A DNA stretch of 64,000 nucleotides from an uncultured Paraburkholderia sp. (GTDB lineage Bacteria > Pseudomonadota > Gammaproteobacteria > Burkholderiales > Burkholderiaceae). This document shows, piece after piece, positions 1 to 8,325 of the stretch. The DNA is taken from contig CALNWN010000001.1 of NCBI GenBank assembly GCA_940746715.1, positions 930,001 to 994,000 of the forward strand, given 5' to 3'. The notes below the pieces were generated by a model. The model made no database searches, was not told where the DNA came from, and was given only the letters and a program-made list of their open reading frames with translations. The translations under genes were made by a program, and so were the position numbers. The stretch's first letter is position 1; each line of letters starts with the position of its first letter.

Positions 1-63
1 GAACACCACAAAAGCCATGCCGGTGGCGAAGAATCGCCAGGCGTAATCAAGCCGCTCGGTCAT
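1..63 (-). CDS. Lysophospholipid acyltransferase-like protein, N-terminal fragment
   Basis: Only the first 21 codons lie in the window. The ATG is at 63-61 on the minus strand and the gene runs off the left edge. The fragment begins MTERLDYAWRFFATGMAF and looks like the start of the membrane-anchored acyltransferases that follow the ketosynthase-like gene in aryl-polyene type clusters. It overlaps the end of the upstream gene by 17 bases, which suggests translational coupling. The identification rests mainly on context and is tentative. Confidence 0.45.
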   Translation of the reverse strand, partial: MTERLDYAWRFFATGMAFVVF

Positions 64-859
64 GCCATCCCCAATGCCATAGCGTACCGTCGCCTTGCCA
101 GGCGGCGGGCTTGCCGGTTTCGAGACAATGCAGCAGCGCCTGGCTCTGCGTGGCGAAGCGGGTTGCGGGCTCAGCATCGGCGGCGCCGACTGATTGGCTC
201 GTCGCGCTCGCAGCGCTCGCAGTACTCCCGGTGCTCACGGCGCCCGCTGCGCCTTGCTCCGCCGGCTGCGACTGCTGCCCGATCGGCGATGCCAGACGCG
301 TGCATACCAGATGCCCCTGCCCGGCTTCGTTGCTGAGCAGCAGCGCAATCGCCCCGCCCTGCACTTCGTCTTCGATGGTTCCGTAAGTCGGGTCGGCCGG
401 TTCGTCCGCGTACACGAGCAGCACCGGCGACGCCGGCTGCGCCGCGTGTTGCGCGTAGGCTTCGAGAAGCGCATAGCCGAGCGTTTCTGGGCCCGCCGAG
501 ATCGCGCTCGCGGCCGAGCGGTCGCCGCGCGCGATGCCGAACACACCGGTCATCGCATTGAGGACGGACAGACTGAAGGCGGTGGGCGACACGGGCTCGC
601 CGGCGCTGATGGTGCGAAGGATGTCCGTGGTGCGGCGCAGTTCGCCGTGCCGGGAGGCGAACACCACACGTGCCTCATTGCCGCCGACACAATCGTGCGC
701 GACCTTCAGCGCGACGCGGGAGAGCGTGCTGAGACGCCGCCGCACGATCGGCTCGATAAAGCCGATGTCGGGTGCGGCAGATGCGGCAGCAGGCCAGCTA
801 GACCAGCTAGACCAGCTAGACCAGCGAGCGACCGGAATGGTCCAGTGCGGATCGTGCAT
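47..859 (-). CDS. Beta-ketoacyl synthase-like / chain-length-factor protein (aryl-polyene type cluster)
   Basis: The protein resembles the short N-terminal ketosynthase-fold family (PF13723 type) found as the first gene of aryl-polyene lipid clusters. Recognisable stretches are the WTIPVARW start, IGFIEPIVRRRLSTLSR, VALKVAHDC, and the STSAFSLSVLNA-like segment written here as SPTAFSLSVLNAMTG. It has only the N-terminal half of a ketosynthase, so it is probably a non-catalytic partner. I prefer the ATG at 859, which places WTIPVARW near the N terminus as in relatives. A GTG at 922 would add 21 residues, and neither start has a good ribosome site. A Ser-Ser-Trp repeat follows the N terminus. 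The C-terminal part carries an Ala/Ser/Gly-rich low-complexity insert. The gene overlaps the acyltransferase-like gene by 17 bases. Confidence 0.6.
   Translation of the reverse strand: MHDPHWTIPVARWSSWSSWSSWPAAASAAPDIGFIEPIVRRRLSTLSRVALKVAHDCVGGNEARVVFASRHGELRRTTDILRTISAGEPVSPTAFSLSVLNAMTGVFGIARGDRSAASAISAGPETLGYALLEAYAQHAAQPASPVLLVYADEPADPTYGTIEDEVQGGAIALLLSNEAGQGHLVCTRLASPIGQQSQPAEQGAAGAVSTGSTASAASATSQSVGAADAEPATRFATQSQALLHCLETGKPAAWQGDGTLWHWGWHDRAA
794..829. repeat. 9-bp tandem repeat inside the ketosynthase-like gene
   Basis: Three perfect copies of ccagctaga (794-820) are followed by a partial fourth copy. Read on the minus strand each unit codes Ser-Ser-Trp, so copy-number change would keep the frame. 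Confidence 0.85.
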
Positions 860-1376
860 ATCGGTGTTCGCGCGTTGATGCAAGGAGAGGCTGAAGCGCC
901 TGACGGAATACGCAGCCGTCACAGCGTATGTGCGCCGCGCGGACCGGCAATCTCCAGCCGGAGGACAATCCAGACTTCGTTTGTAGGGTTCAGCGAATTA
1001 ACGGCACTTTGGCCCGATTATTTAGACCGTTTGACGATTTGCCTTGTGGTTTGGCTTTTGGCTCGGGCTCAGCTAGTCGCCGGAATCATACTGAATATTC
1101 TGGATTAAATCAGCCACTAAAGACGTATCCGTCTGTATCCGTCTCGTCGTTGCGACGGTAGTTTAAATCGTATTGCGATTTTGCAAAGAGTTGGGGCGGC
1201 ACCTCTGGAATATCCATGAGCCGCGGTTTTGCCGGCATTCAGGGTCCCAACGAGGGGCACCTGCAAAGAAAATGGCCGGAATACTTTCAATTAACTTTCC
1301 ACGACGGCTGTTGCAGTTGCATACATTCGCATTCCCGTCGACTGTACGCTCGGCCCGACTACCGCGCCGCCGCGCC
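860..1376. other. Intergenic region, no gene seen
   Basis: About 500 bases between the divergent ketosynthase-like gene and the riboswitch. It is less GC-rich than its flanks, and its open frames show no protein family features and no ribosome sites. It should hold the promoter of the leftward cluster, but I could not place it. Confidence 0.5.
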
Positions 1377-1385
1377 TGCTATAAT
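1377..1385 (+). promoter_or_regulatory. Extended -10 promoter of the manganese riboswitch transcript
   Basis: TGcTATAAT is a perfect extended -10 element. Its expected start point, about 1392, falls immediately before the first conserved riboswitch base. No good -35 is visible, which is usual for extended -10 promoters. Confidence 0.65.
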
Positions 1386-1393
1386 CCGTCCCT

Positions 1394-1584
1394 CATTGGG
1401 GAGTAGCCGCCCCGCGGCACGTTCAGCGAGCCCGGCAATCACGCCAGGCTCGCTGAACGTGCGCTCGCGGGGGCGCCTGTCAACAGACTTGGCCGTCACG
1501 GCCATGGCAGCCGCAGCCTCTGGCCTGGCGAGACCGATGACCCACACCCCGCCGCAATTGGGCCCGGCGTGTCGTGGGTCATCG
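1394..1584 (+). promoter_or_regulatory. yybP-ykoY family (manganese) riboswitch and expression platform
   Basis: The conserved parts of the yybP-ykoY aptamer occur in order: GGGGAGTAG at 1398-1406, CTGTCAACAGACTTGGCC at 1477-1494, and TGGCGAGACC at 1525-1534. Between the first two is a long stem with perfect 15-base arms (1418-1432 with 1447-1461). Immediately after the closing strand is an inverted repeat with 11-base arms (1535-1545 and 1574-1584), which could be an expression platform hiding the ribosome site. Known members bind Mn2+ and turn on export proteins. The downstream gene is a cation exporter of the family these elements control, so sequence and context agree. Confidence 0.88.
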
Positions 1585-1618
1585 CTCGTACATTTCTCGG
1601 CCCGGGGATTCAAAACAC

Positions 1619-2188
1619 GTGATTCACGCTTTTCTCATTTCGACCGGAGCGGTCGCGCTCGCCGAGATCGGCGACAAGACGCAATTGCTGTCGCTGCTTC
1701 TGGCCGCCCGCTATCGCAAGCCGGTGCCGATCATCCTCGGCGTGCTGGCCGCGACGCTCGTCAATCACGCGGGCGCGGGCGCGCTCGGCGCATGGCTCGG
1801 CTCGCTGCTTACGCCGACCCTCATGCGCTGGGCGCTGGCTGTCTCGTTTATCGGCATGGGTTTGTGGATTCTCGTGCCCGACAAGCTTGACGACGAAGCC
1901 AACGCGAACCGCACGCACCTTGGCGTGTTCGGCGCTACTGTCGTGGCCTTCTTTCTCGCCGAAATGGGCGACAAGACGCAGATCGCGACGGTGGCGCTCG
2001 CCGCCCGCTTTCACGACTTCTTCGGCGTGGTGGCGGGCACCACGCTCGGCATGATGATCGCCAACGTGCCGGCAATTCTGCTCGGCGACCGCTTCGCGCA
2101 CCGTCTGCCGACGAAGCTCGTGCACGGCATCGCCGCAGTTCTCTTCGTGGTGCTGGGCACGATGGCGCTGTTCGGCGGCGGCCTCTGA
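1619..2188 (+). CDS. TMEM165/GDT1 family Mn2+/Ca2+ exporter
   Basis: A 189-residue membrane protein with the two signature repeats of the GDT1/UPF0016 family, ALAEIGDKTQLLSLLLA near residue 12 and FLAEMGDKTQIATVALA in the second half. The E-x-G-D-[KR]-[ST] motifs form the cation site. About six transmembrane helices are expected, and the protein should export manganese across the inner membrane. I chose the GTG at 1619 because homologues start at the following Ile-His-Ala-Phe-Leu. A GGGGA about ten bases upstream can serve as ribosome site. A longer frame from 1574 would start inside the riboswitch hairpin. The riboswitch upstream implies induction by manganese. Confidence 0.88.
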   Translation: MIHAFLISTGAVALAEIGDKTQLLSLLLAARYRKPVPIILGVLAATLVNHAGAGALGAWLGSLLTPTLMRWALAVSFIGMGLWILVPDKLDDEANANRTHLGVFGATVVAFFLAEMGDKTQIATVALAARFHDFFGVVAGTTLGMMIANVPAILLGDRFAHRLPTKLVHGIAAVLFVVLGTMALFGGGL

Positions 2189-2234
2189 GCATGACGCGCG
2201 CTACCGGCGTGCGCCGCCGCCCCCTTGCGCTCGC

Positions 2235-2943
2235 TCATTGCACGGCTTTGGCACCCGGCGCGGCCGCAGGCGCCGAAGCAGCAGCGGCAGCGGCGGGCAC
2301 GGCGGTTTCGTTGGAAGTGCCGCCGTTCCTGTCGAGCGGAATTTTCACCGTACGCACGACGCTGTTGCCGAGCGGGAAGTCGGCGAGCGCACTGCGCGCG
2401 AGATACGGCATGGCCCTCACCAGCGACGACTCCGCGCCCGAGTTGCGCGCGCTCACGTTGTAGACCTCCTTGCCGGTCGCGCGCTCGGTGATCCGCACGC
2501 CGAGCAGATACGTGAAGATCGGGTAGCTCTGGTTGACATAACCGGCAGGAAACGGCCCCCATGGGCCCCACGGATCGAACGGCCGGCCCCAGCCCCAATA
2601 GGGCGCGGGCCACGGGTTTGTAGTACACCGGCTCGGCGACCGTCACCATGTCCGAGCGGATGCCGTACGAAAGCCCGACGAGATAGCGCGCTTCATTCCG
2701 GTCGACCTGGCGGAACGCATGCGTGGCGAGCTCGTTGGCGACGATGCGCTCATACGTGGTCAGTTCCAGATTGTTCCGCTGTTCCGGTTCACGCGTGAAC
2801 GCATAGGTGCGGGTGGCGTCGCTGCCGCTCCAGTCGGAGAACGCGGTGACCTGTGTGGTCACATAAGTCGTGCAACCGGACAGCAGCGCGGTCAGCGCCG
2901 CGAGCAGCAGCATGGCGCGGCGCGTCCAGGAATTCATTTTCAT
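2235..2943 (-). pseudogene. DUF4136 family lipoprotein (one frameshift, probably sequence error)
   Basis: The N terminus has a lipoprotein signal with the lipobox LLSGC, followed by TTYVTTQVTAFSDW, typical of DUF4136 outer-membrane lipoproteins. The frame breaks near 2618, in the codons after TVAEPVYY. Reading aaaccc as aaccc restores an aromatic/proline-rich stretch (NPWPAPYWGWGRPFDPWG) and then VRITERATGKEVYNV in another frame, ending at 2235. The extra base is in a run of three A on the coding strand. With one base removed the product is about 235 residues. Function is unknown; the family is thought to be periplasmic or anchored in the outer membrane. Confidence 0.75.
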
Positions 2944-3196
2944 GGTCTACCTCGTGAAGCGTTTCTGTTAGTGCGTGTTTCTATTGTACGTAGACCAAAG
3001 GCCCTGCCCGCCGTTCCGGTCCGCCCGGATTCCGGACGGCAAGACCGCGCCCGGGCGCCCGAGTGCGCATCGGCCAGACGGCCATTCGGAAAAGCGCCCT
3101 CCGCACAATCGCCCGAGGCTTTGTACAATGGCTCGACAAGCCCGGCTCGCGTGCTCATCCGCGCCGGCCGCTCGAGTCCCATCACTACAGAACGCC

Positions 3197-5902
3197 ATGG
3201 CCGATACCGCAACGCCCAATGTGATCCGCCGCGCCGATTATGCGCCGCCCGCTTTTCTAATCGATACCGTCGCACTCGAGTTCGATCTGCTGCCCGAACG
3301 CACCGTCGTCAGGAACACCATGCAGGTGCGCCGCAACCCGGACGCGGCTCGCGCGCCGCATCTGGAGCTGATGGGCGAGCAACTGGAGTTCGTCGGCGCA
3401 ACGCTCGACGGGCAGCCGTTCGCCAACGCGCGGCCGCATGAGCACGGTCTCGTGCTCGACAACGTGCCCGACAGTTTCGAACTGTCGCTCACGAGCATCT
3501 GCAATCCGGCCGCGAATACCACGCTGTCCGGTCTCTACGTGTCGAGCGGAAACTTCTTCACGCAGTGCGAGGCCGAGGGCTTTCGCCGCATCACTTACTT
3601 CCTCGACCGGCCGGACGTCATGTCCACGTACACGGTCACGCTGCGAGCCAGCAAGGCCGACTATCCGGTGCTGCTCTCGAACGGCAATCTGCTCGAGGAA
3701 GGCGATCTGCCCGACGGCCGTCATTTCGCGCGCCGGGAAGACCCGTTCAGGAAGCCGAGCTATCTGTTCGCGCTGGTCGCCGGCAAACTCGTCGCACTCG
3801 AAGAGCGCGTAAAGACCGGCTCGGGCAAGGAAAAGCTGCTGCAGGTATGGGTCGAGCCGCACGATCTCGGCAAGACCCGTCATGCAATGGATTCGCTCAT
3901 CAACTCCATCCGCTGGGACGAAGAGCGTTTCGGGCTCGAGCTGGATCTGGACCGCTTCATGATCGTCGCCGTGAGCGACTTCAACATGGGCGCGATGGAG
4001 AACAAGGGGCTCAATATCTTCAACACGAAGTACTTGCTGGCAAACCCGGAAACGGCTACGGACACGGACTTTGCGAACATCGAGGCCGTGGTCGGCCACG
4101 AGTATTTCCATAACTGGACCGGCAACCGCGTGACCTGCCGCGACTGGTTCCAGTTGAGCCTCAAGGAAGGCCTGACGGTGTTCCGCGATCAGGAGTTCTC
4201 AGCCGACATGGCGGGCGGCCAGACCAACGGCAGCGACGAAGCGGCGCGCGCCACCAAGCGCATTGAAGACGTGCGCGTGCTGCGCCAGATGCAGTTCGCC
4301 GAAGACGCCGGCCCGATGGCCCACCCGGTGCGCCCGGAGAGCTACGTCGAAATCAACAACTTCTACACGATGACCGTCTACGAGAAAGGCGCGGAAGTCG
4401 TGCGGATGTATCAGACGCTGTTCGGCCGCGAGGGTTTCCGCAAGGGCATGGACCTGTACTTCAAGCGTCATGACGGCCAGGCGGTCACCTGCGACGACTT
4501 TCGCCATGCGCTCGCCGACGCAAACGGCCGCGACCTCGCGCAGTTCGAGCGCTGGTACAGCCAGGCCAGCACGCCGCGTGTCTCGGTTCGCACCGCTTAC
4601 GACGCCGCGACGCAGCGCTACCGTCTGACGCTCGCGCAGGGTTACGGCGAGGCCGCGCCGGCTGCTCGCGAAACGCAGAAAGGACCGCTGCTGATTCCGT
4701 TTGCGATCGGCCTGATCGGCAAGGACGGCAAGGATTTGCCGCTACAACTGGAAGGCGAGGCGCAGGCGTCCGTGGCGACCACACGCGTGCTCGAACTGAC
4801 GCAGGCGGAGCAGACGTTCACGTTTGTCAACGTTGGGCAGGAGCCGCTGCCGTCACTGTTGCGCAATTTCTCAGCGCCGGTGATCGTGGAGTACGATTAC
4901 TCCGCCGAACAGTTGGCCTTCCTGCTCGCGCACGACAGCGATCCGTTCAACCGCTGGGAAGCCGGTCAGCGGCTCGCCACACGTGAATTGCTGACGCTCG
5001 CGGCACGCGCCGCAACGGGGGCTCAACTGGAGCTCGACGACTCGGTGGTCGCGGCGTTCGCGCGCGTGCTCACGGACGAATCGCTGTCGCCGGCGTTCCG
5101 TGAACTGGCGCTGATGCTGCCGTCCGAAGCGTACCTGGCCGAGCAGATAGCCGAATCGAATCCGGCGGCCGTCCATGCGGCGCGGCAGTTCGTGCGCAAG
5201 CGTCTCGCCAATGCGCTCAAGGGCGAATGGCTGAAGATCTACGAGCAGCACCGCACGCCCGGCCCGTATGAGGCCACGCCGGCGGCGGCCGGCCATCGCG
5301 CGCTGAAGAATCTCGCGCTGTCTTATCTCACCGAACTCGATGACCCGACGGAAGCGGTGCGGCTCGCGTCCGCGCAATACGATGCGGCGAACAACATGAC
5401 CGACCGCGCCGCGGCCCTGTCCGCGCTGCTCAACGCAGCGGCGGCCAATGGCGGCAGCGCTGAGGCACAGCATGCGCTCGACGACTTCTACCAGCGCTTC
5501 GAGAAAGAACCGCTCGTCATCGACAAGTGGTTCGCCTTGCAGGCCACGCAGCGCGGCAGTACGCAGCGTCCGGTGATCGACATCGTGCGCAAGCTGATGA
5601 CGCATCCCGCGTTCAATCTGAAAAATCCGAACCGCGCCCGCTCGCTGATCTTCAGCTTCTGCGCGGCGAACCCTGCGCAATTCCACGCCGAAGACGGCTC
5701 GGGCTATGCGTTCTGGGCGGACCAGGTGATCGCGCTCGACGCCATCAATCCGCAAGTGGCCGCCCGCCTCGCGCGCTCGCTCGAATTGTGGCGTCGCTTT
5801 GCGCCGACGCTGCGCGAAGGCATGCGCGCGGCGCTCGAGAAAGTCGCGTCGCAGGTGAAGTCGCGCGACGTGCGGGAGATCGTCGAAAAGGCGCTCGCAT
5901 GA
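3197..5902 (+). CDS. pepN: Aminopeptidase N (M1 zinc metallopeptidase)
   Basis: A 901-residue cytoplasmic M1 aminopeptidase that removes N-terminal residues from peptides in the last steps of protein turnover. The exopeptidase motif GAMEN is at residues 265-269. The zinc site HEYFH is at 301-305, with the third ligand Glu at 324. Length and the PepN-specific C-terminal domain (ending KSRDVREIVEKALA) match gamma/beta-proteobacterial PepN. The open frame continues upstream, but homologues begin MADTATPNVIRRADY, so I take the ATG at 3197. It has its own terminator and is monocistronic. Confidence 0.97.
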   Translation: MADTATPNVIRRADYAPPAFLIDTVALEFDLLPERTVVRNTMQVRRNPDAARAPHLELMGEQLEFVGATLDGQPFANARPHEHGLVLDNVPDSFELSLTSICNPAANTTLSGLYVSSGNFFTQCEAEGFRRITYFLDRPDVMSTYTVTLRASKADYPVLLSNGNLLEEGDLPDGRHFARREDPFRKPSYLFALVAGKLVALEERVKTGSGKEKLLQVWVEPHDLGKTRHAMDSLINSIRWDEERFGLELDLDRFMIVAVSDFNMGAMENKGLNIFNTKYLLANPETATDTDFANIEAVVGHEYFHNWTGNRVTCRDWFQLSLKEGLTVFRDQEFSADMAGGQTNGSDEAARATKRIEDVRVLRQMQFAEDAGPMAHPVRPESYVEINNFYTMTVYEKGAEVVRMYQTLFGREGFRKGMDLYFKRHDGQAVTCDDFRHALADANGRDLAQFERWYSQASTPRVSVRTAYDAATQRYRLTLAQGYGEAAPAARETQKGPLLIPFAIGLIGKDGKDLPLQLEGEAQASVATTRVLELTQAEQTFTFVNVGQEPLPSLLRNFSAPVIVEYDYSAEQLAFLLAHDSDPFNRWEAGQRLATRELLTLAARAATGAQLELDDSVVAAFARVLTDESLSPAFRELALMLPSEAYLAEQIAESNPAAVHAARQFVRKRLANALKGEWLKIYEQHRTPGPYEATPAAAGHRALKNLALSYLTELDDPTEAVRLASAQYDAANNMTDRAAALSALLNAAAANGGSAEAQHALDDFYQRFEKEPLVIDKWFALQATQRGSTQRPVIDIVRKLMTHPAFNLKNPNRARSLIFSFCAANPAQFHAEDGSGYAFWADQVIALDAINPQVAARLARSLELWRRFAPTLREGMRAALEKVASQVKSRDVREIVEKALA

Positions 5903-5931
5903 CGCGCGTTTGAGCGGCGCTCGACACGGAC

Positions 5932-5959
5932 AAGCCGGCACGCGTTGCCGGCTTTTTTT
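5932..5959 (+). terminator. Rho-independent terminator of pepN
   Basis: A 9-base stem aagccggca/tgccggctt with a 5-base loop, followed by a run of seven T, 30 bases after the pepN stop. Confidence 0.9.
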
Positions 5960-6065
5960 CGCCTGCCTCTCGTGCGACAGGTCGCCGGTTCGCGTCGACG
6001 TTAGCCATCTGGCTGACTGTTCACGTGTGCCGCGCTGAGGGAAAGTAAACGCATTCAATTAACGT

Positions 6066-6094
6066 TTTACATTTAACGCGATGCGTTATATCAT
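6066..6094 (+). promoter_or_regulatory. Candidate higBA promoter and operator
   Basis: TTTACA (6066-6071) and TATCAT (6089-6094) are 17 bases apart. Between them lies the palindrome taacgc-gat-gcgtta (6074-6088), well placed for autorepression by the antitoxin. The -10 ends only four bases before the preferred toxin ATG, so the transcript could be nearly leaderless. Confidence 0.5.
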
Positions 6095-6098
6095 TCCC

Positions 6099-6380
6099 AT
6101 GATCACAACATTTGGCGACAAGGCTACTGCAAGAATCTTCCAAGGCAAGTTTGTGCATACGCTGCCGCGTCATATCCAGGCGCTTGCGTATCGCAAGCTG
6201 CTGATGATCGACGCCGCGGAGTCCATCCACAGCTTGCACGCGCCGCCGGGCAATCGGCTGGAAGCATTGCAGGGTCAGCGCAGCGGGCAATGGAGCATCC
6301 GGATCAATGAGCAGTGGCGCATCTGTTTTCACTTTATCGACGGCGAGGCGCTGAATGTTGAGATTGTTGACTATCACTGA
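6099..6380 (+). CDS. higB: HigB/RelE-type mRNA interferase toxin
   Basis: A 93-residue toxin of the RelE/HigB fold. It starts MITTFGDKATARIFQGK and contains GNRLEALQGQRSGQWSIRIN, then EQWRICFHF near the C terminus, the usual HigB pattern. It is expected to cut mRNA on the ribosome. Homologues begin at the second ATG (6099); the in-frame ATG at 6081 lies inside the palindromic operator. The antitoxin gene follows 16 bases downstream, in the toxin-first order typical of higBA. Confidence 0.85.
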   Translation: MITTFGDKATARIFQGKFVHTLPRHIQALAYRKLLMIDAAESIHSLHAPPGNRLEALQGQRSGQWSIRINEQWRICFHFIDGEALNVEIVDYH

Positions 6381-6396
6381 TTATTGGGAGACCGGC

Positions 6397-6852
6397 ATGG
6401 TCATCAAACGCTCCGACCTGGACAGTACCAATTTCTCCGACATCGACGCCGGAGACGACATCGAGGAAATCCATCCTGGCGAGATTCTGCGCAGCGAATT
6501 CCTCGAACCGCTCGGCATGTCCGTCAATGCGCTCGCGCTTGCGTTGCGCGTGCCGGCGCCGCGCATCAACGACGTGGTGCGCGGCAAGCGCGCAATCTCC
6601 GCCGACACCGCGCTGCGGCTCGAGCGCTACTTCGGTGCAAGCGCGCAGTTCTGGCTCAATCTGCAAATCGCCTACGACCTGCGCGTTGCCACCGCAGCCG
6701 CGGGCGAGCAGATCGAACGCGAGATCGAACCCATGCCGAAGGCGGATCGTCCGAAGCTGCCGAAAGTGTCCGCGGAACACGCGCACGCCGCGGCACCTGC
6801 GGCGAGCCTCGGTGGCCGGGTCGCGAGCGGCAAGGCGCGGCGGAAGGGCTGA
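6397..6852 (+). CDS. higA: HigA-type antitoxin (HTH/XRE)
   Basis: A 151-residue protein with the HigA signature HPGEILRSEFLEPLGMS and a helix-turn-helix through RINDVVRGKRAISADTALRL, followed by YFGASAQFWLNLQ. It should neutralise HigB and repress the operon through the upstream palindrome. The start at 6397 has a GGGAG ribosome site; the frame could extend to 6355, inside higB. The C-terminal tail (last ~45 residues) is Lys/Ala-rich, longer than in compact HigA proteins, and probably disordered. Confidence 0.87.
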   Translation: MVIKRSDLDSTNFSDIDAGDDIEEIHPGEILRSEFLEPLGMSVNALALALRVPAPRINDVVRGKRAISADTALRLERYFGASAQFWLNLQIAYDLRVATAAAGEQIEREIEPMPKADRPKLPKVSAEHAHAAAPAASLGGRVASGKARRKG

Positions 6853-6872
6853 TTGGGCTGATTGGGCTGATT
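6846..6872. repeat. 9-bp tandem repeat at the end of higA
   Basis: Three perfect copies of gggctgatt. The higA stop codon lies in the first copy, so copy number does not affect the protein. A G/T-rich low-complexity stretch follows to about 6920. Confidence 0.85.
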
Positions 6873-7080
6873 GGGTGTTGCTGGTGGCCGGTGGCTGCTG
6901 GTGGCTGGTTGCAGCGGCCTGCGGGCCGCAAGCGGCTGCTTTCGCTAGTTCTTGGCGCTTGCCGCCGCGGTCCTTGCCGCATCGTACCCGCTTTTCATGT
7001 CACACAGAGAGTAAAAGCACGGAGCCGACACATCGAGCGGTTAAAATCGGAATATTCCTCAAGCCTCCTGGAGTACAGCA

Positions 7081-8096
7081 ATGTCCTTGCAACGTCGTAC
7101 CACTCTCACGAAGTACCTGATCGAGCAGCAGCGGGAAACCAATAACCTGCCGGCCGATCTGCGCCTTTTGATCGAAGTCGTCGCGCGCGCATGCAAGGCG
7201 ATCAGCTATCACGTCAGCAAGGGCGCGCTGGGCGATGCGCTCGGCACGGCGGGCAGCGAGAACGTCCAGGGCGAGGTACAAAAGAAGCTCGACATTCTGT
7301 CCAACGAGATCCTGCTCGAAGCGAACGAATGGGGCGGCAATCTCGCAGGCATGGCATCCGAGGAAATGGAGCAGTTCTTCCCCATCCCCGCGAACTATCC
7401 GAAGGGCAAGTATCTGCTCGTGTTCGATCCGCTCGACGGCTCGTCGAATATCGACGTGAATGTGTCCATCGGCACGATCTTCTCGGTGCTGCGCTGCCCG
7501 GACGGCCAGCAACCCACTGAGCAGTCGTTCCTGCAGCCGGGCACGCAGCAGGTCGCCGCGGGTTATGCGGTGTATGGCCCGCAAACCGTGCTGGTGCTGA
7601 CCACCGGCAACGGCGTGAACTGCTTCACGCTCGACCGTGAACTGGGGTCGTGGGTGCTCACGCAAAGCGATATGCGCATTCCTGTCGAAACGCGCGAGTA
7701 TGCGATCAACGCGTCGAACGAACGCCACTGGTATCCGCCCGTCGAGCAATACATCAGCGAACTGAAGCAAGGTAAGGAAGGCCCGCGTCAAAGCGACTTC
7801 AACATGCGCTGGATCGCTTCCATGGTCGCGGACGTGCACCGCATCCTGAATCGCGGCGGCATCTTCATGTATCCGGCCGACAAGCGCACGCCGGACAAGC
7901 CCGGCAAGCTGCGTCTGATGTACGAAGCGAACCCGATGGCGTTTATCGTCGAGCAGGCGGGCGGCGCCGCAACCAACGGCGAGAAACGCATTCTCGACAT
8001 CCTGCCGAAGAGCCTGCATGAACGCGTCGCGGTGTTCCTCGGCTCGAAGAACGAAGTGGATCGCGTGACCCGCTACCATCTCGAAACAAAAAGTGA
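7081..8096 (+). CDS. fbp: Fructose-1,6-bisphosphatase class I (one missing base at the 3' end)
   Basis: Converts fructose-1,6-bisphosphate to fructose-6-phosphate in gluconeogenesis and the Calvin-type cycle. The metal/phosphate motif DPLDGSSN starts at residue 116, and [15 protein letters not shown] and [14 protein letters not shown] are further class I markers. The raw frame continues to 8160, through the promoter and first bases of tRNA-Thr. Adding one A to the run at 8088-8092 gives the stop at 8094-8096 and a 338-residue protein ending HLETKK, the normal family length. I therefore treat the extension as an error. Ribosome site: CTGGAG before the ATG. Confidence 0.95.
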
Positions 8097-8105
8097 CTCA
8101 GGGGC

Positions 8106-8135
8106 TTGCCAAGCCGATAAAGAAGTCCCTATAAT
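8106..8135 (+). promoter_or_regulatory. Promoter of tRNA-Thr
   Basis: TTGCCA (8106-8111), 18-base spacer, TATAAT (8130-8135), 15 bases before the mature tRNA 5' end. Its position argues that fbp ends at 8096. Confidence 0.8.
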
Positions 8136-8150
8136 TTCGGTTCTCCTGAT

Positions 8151-8226
8151 GCCGGAATAGCTCAGACGGTAGAGCAGCGCATTCGTAATGCGAAGGTCGG
8201 GGGTTCGATTCCTCTTTCCGGCACCA
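8151..8226 (+). tRNA. tRNA-Thr (anticodon CGT)
   Basis: 76 bases with encoded CCA. The acceptor arms gccggaa/ttccggc pair fully. The anticodon loop ttCGTaa and the T-arm gggttcgattcc are canonical. The sequence is close to bacterial tRNA-Thr(CGU). Confidence 0.97.
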
Positions 8227-8239
8227 TCAAGATTCAAGC

Positions 8240-8271
8240 AAAAAGCCCAGTCCTCGCGACTGGGCTTTTTT
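8240..8271 (+). terminator. Terminator after tRNA-Thr
   Basis: Stem aaaagcccagtc/gactgggctttt with a 5-base loop, followed by T residues. Confidence 0.9.
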
Positions 8272-8325
8272 GTTTTCCATCGATGCTGCGCTGATCAAGC
8301 GCCAAAGTCTCTCTTCAGCCATTGG

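Noticed and set aside
1216-1890. Long plus-strand frame across the riboswitch and the exporter start
   Set aside because: It is in a different phase from the exporter, lacks a ribosome site and covers structured RNA.
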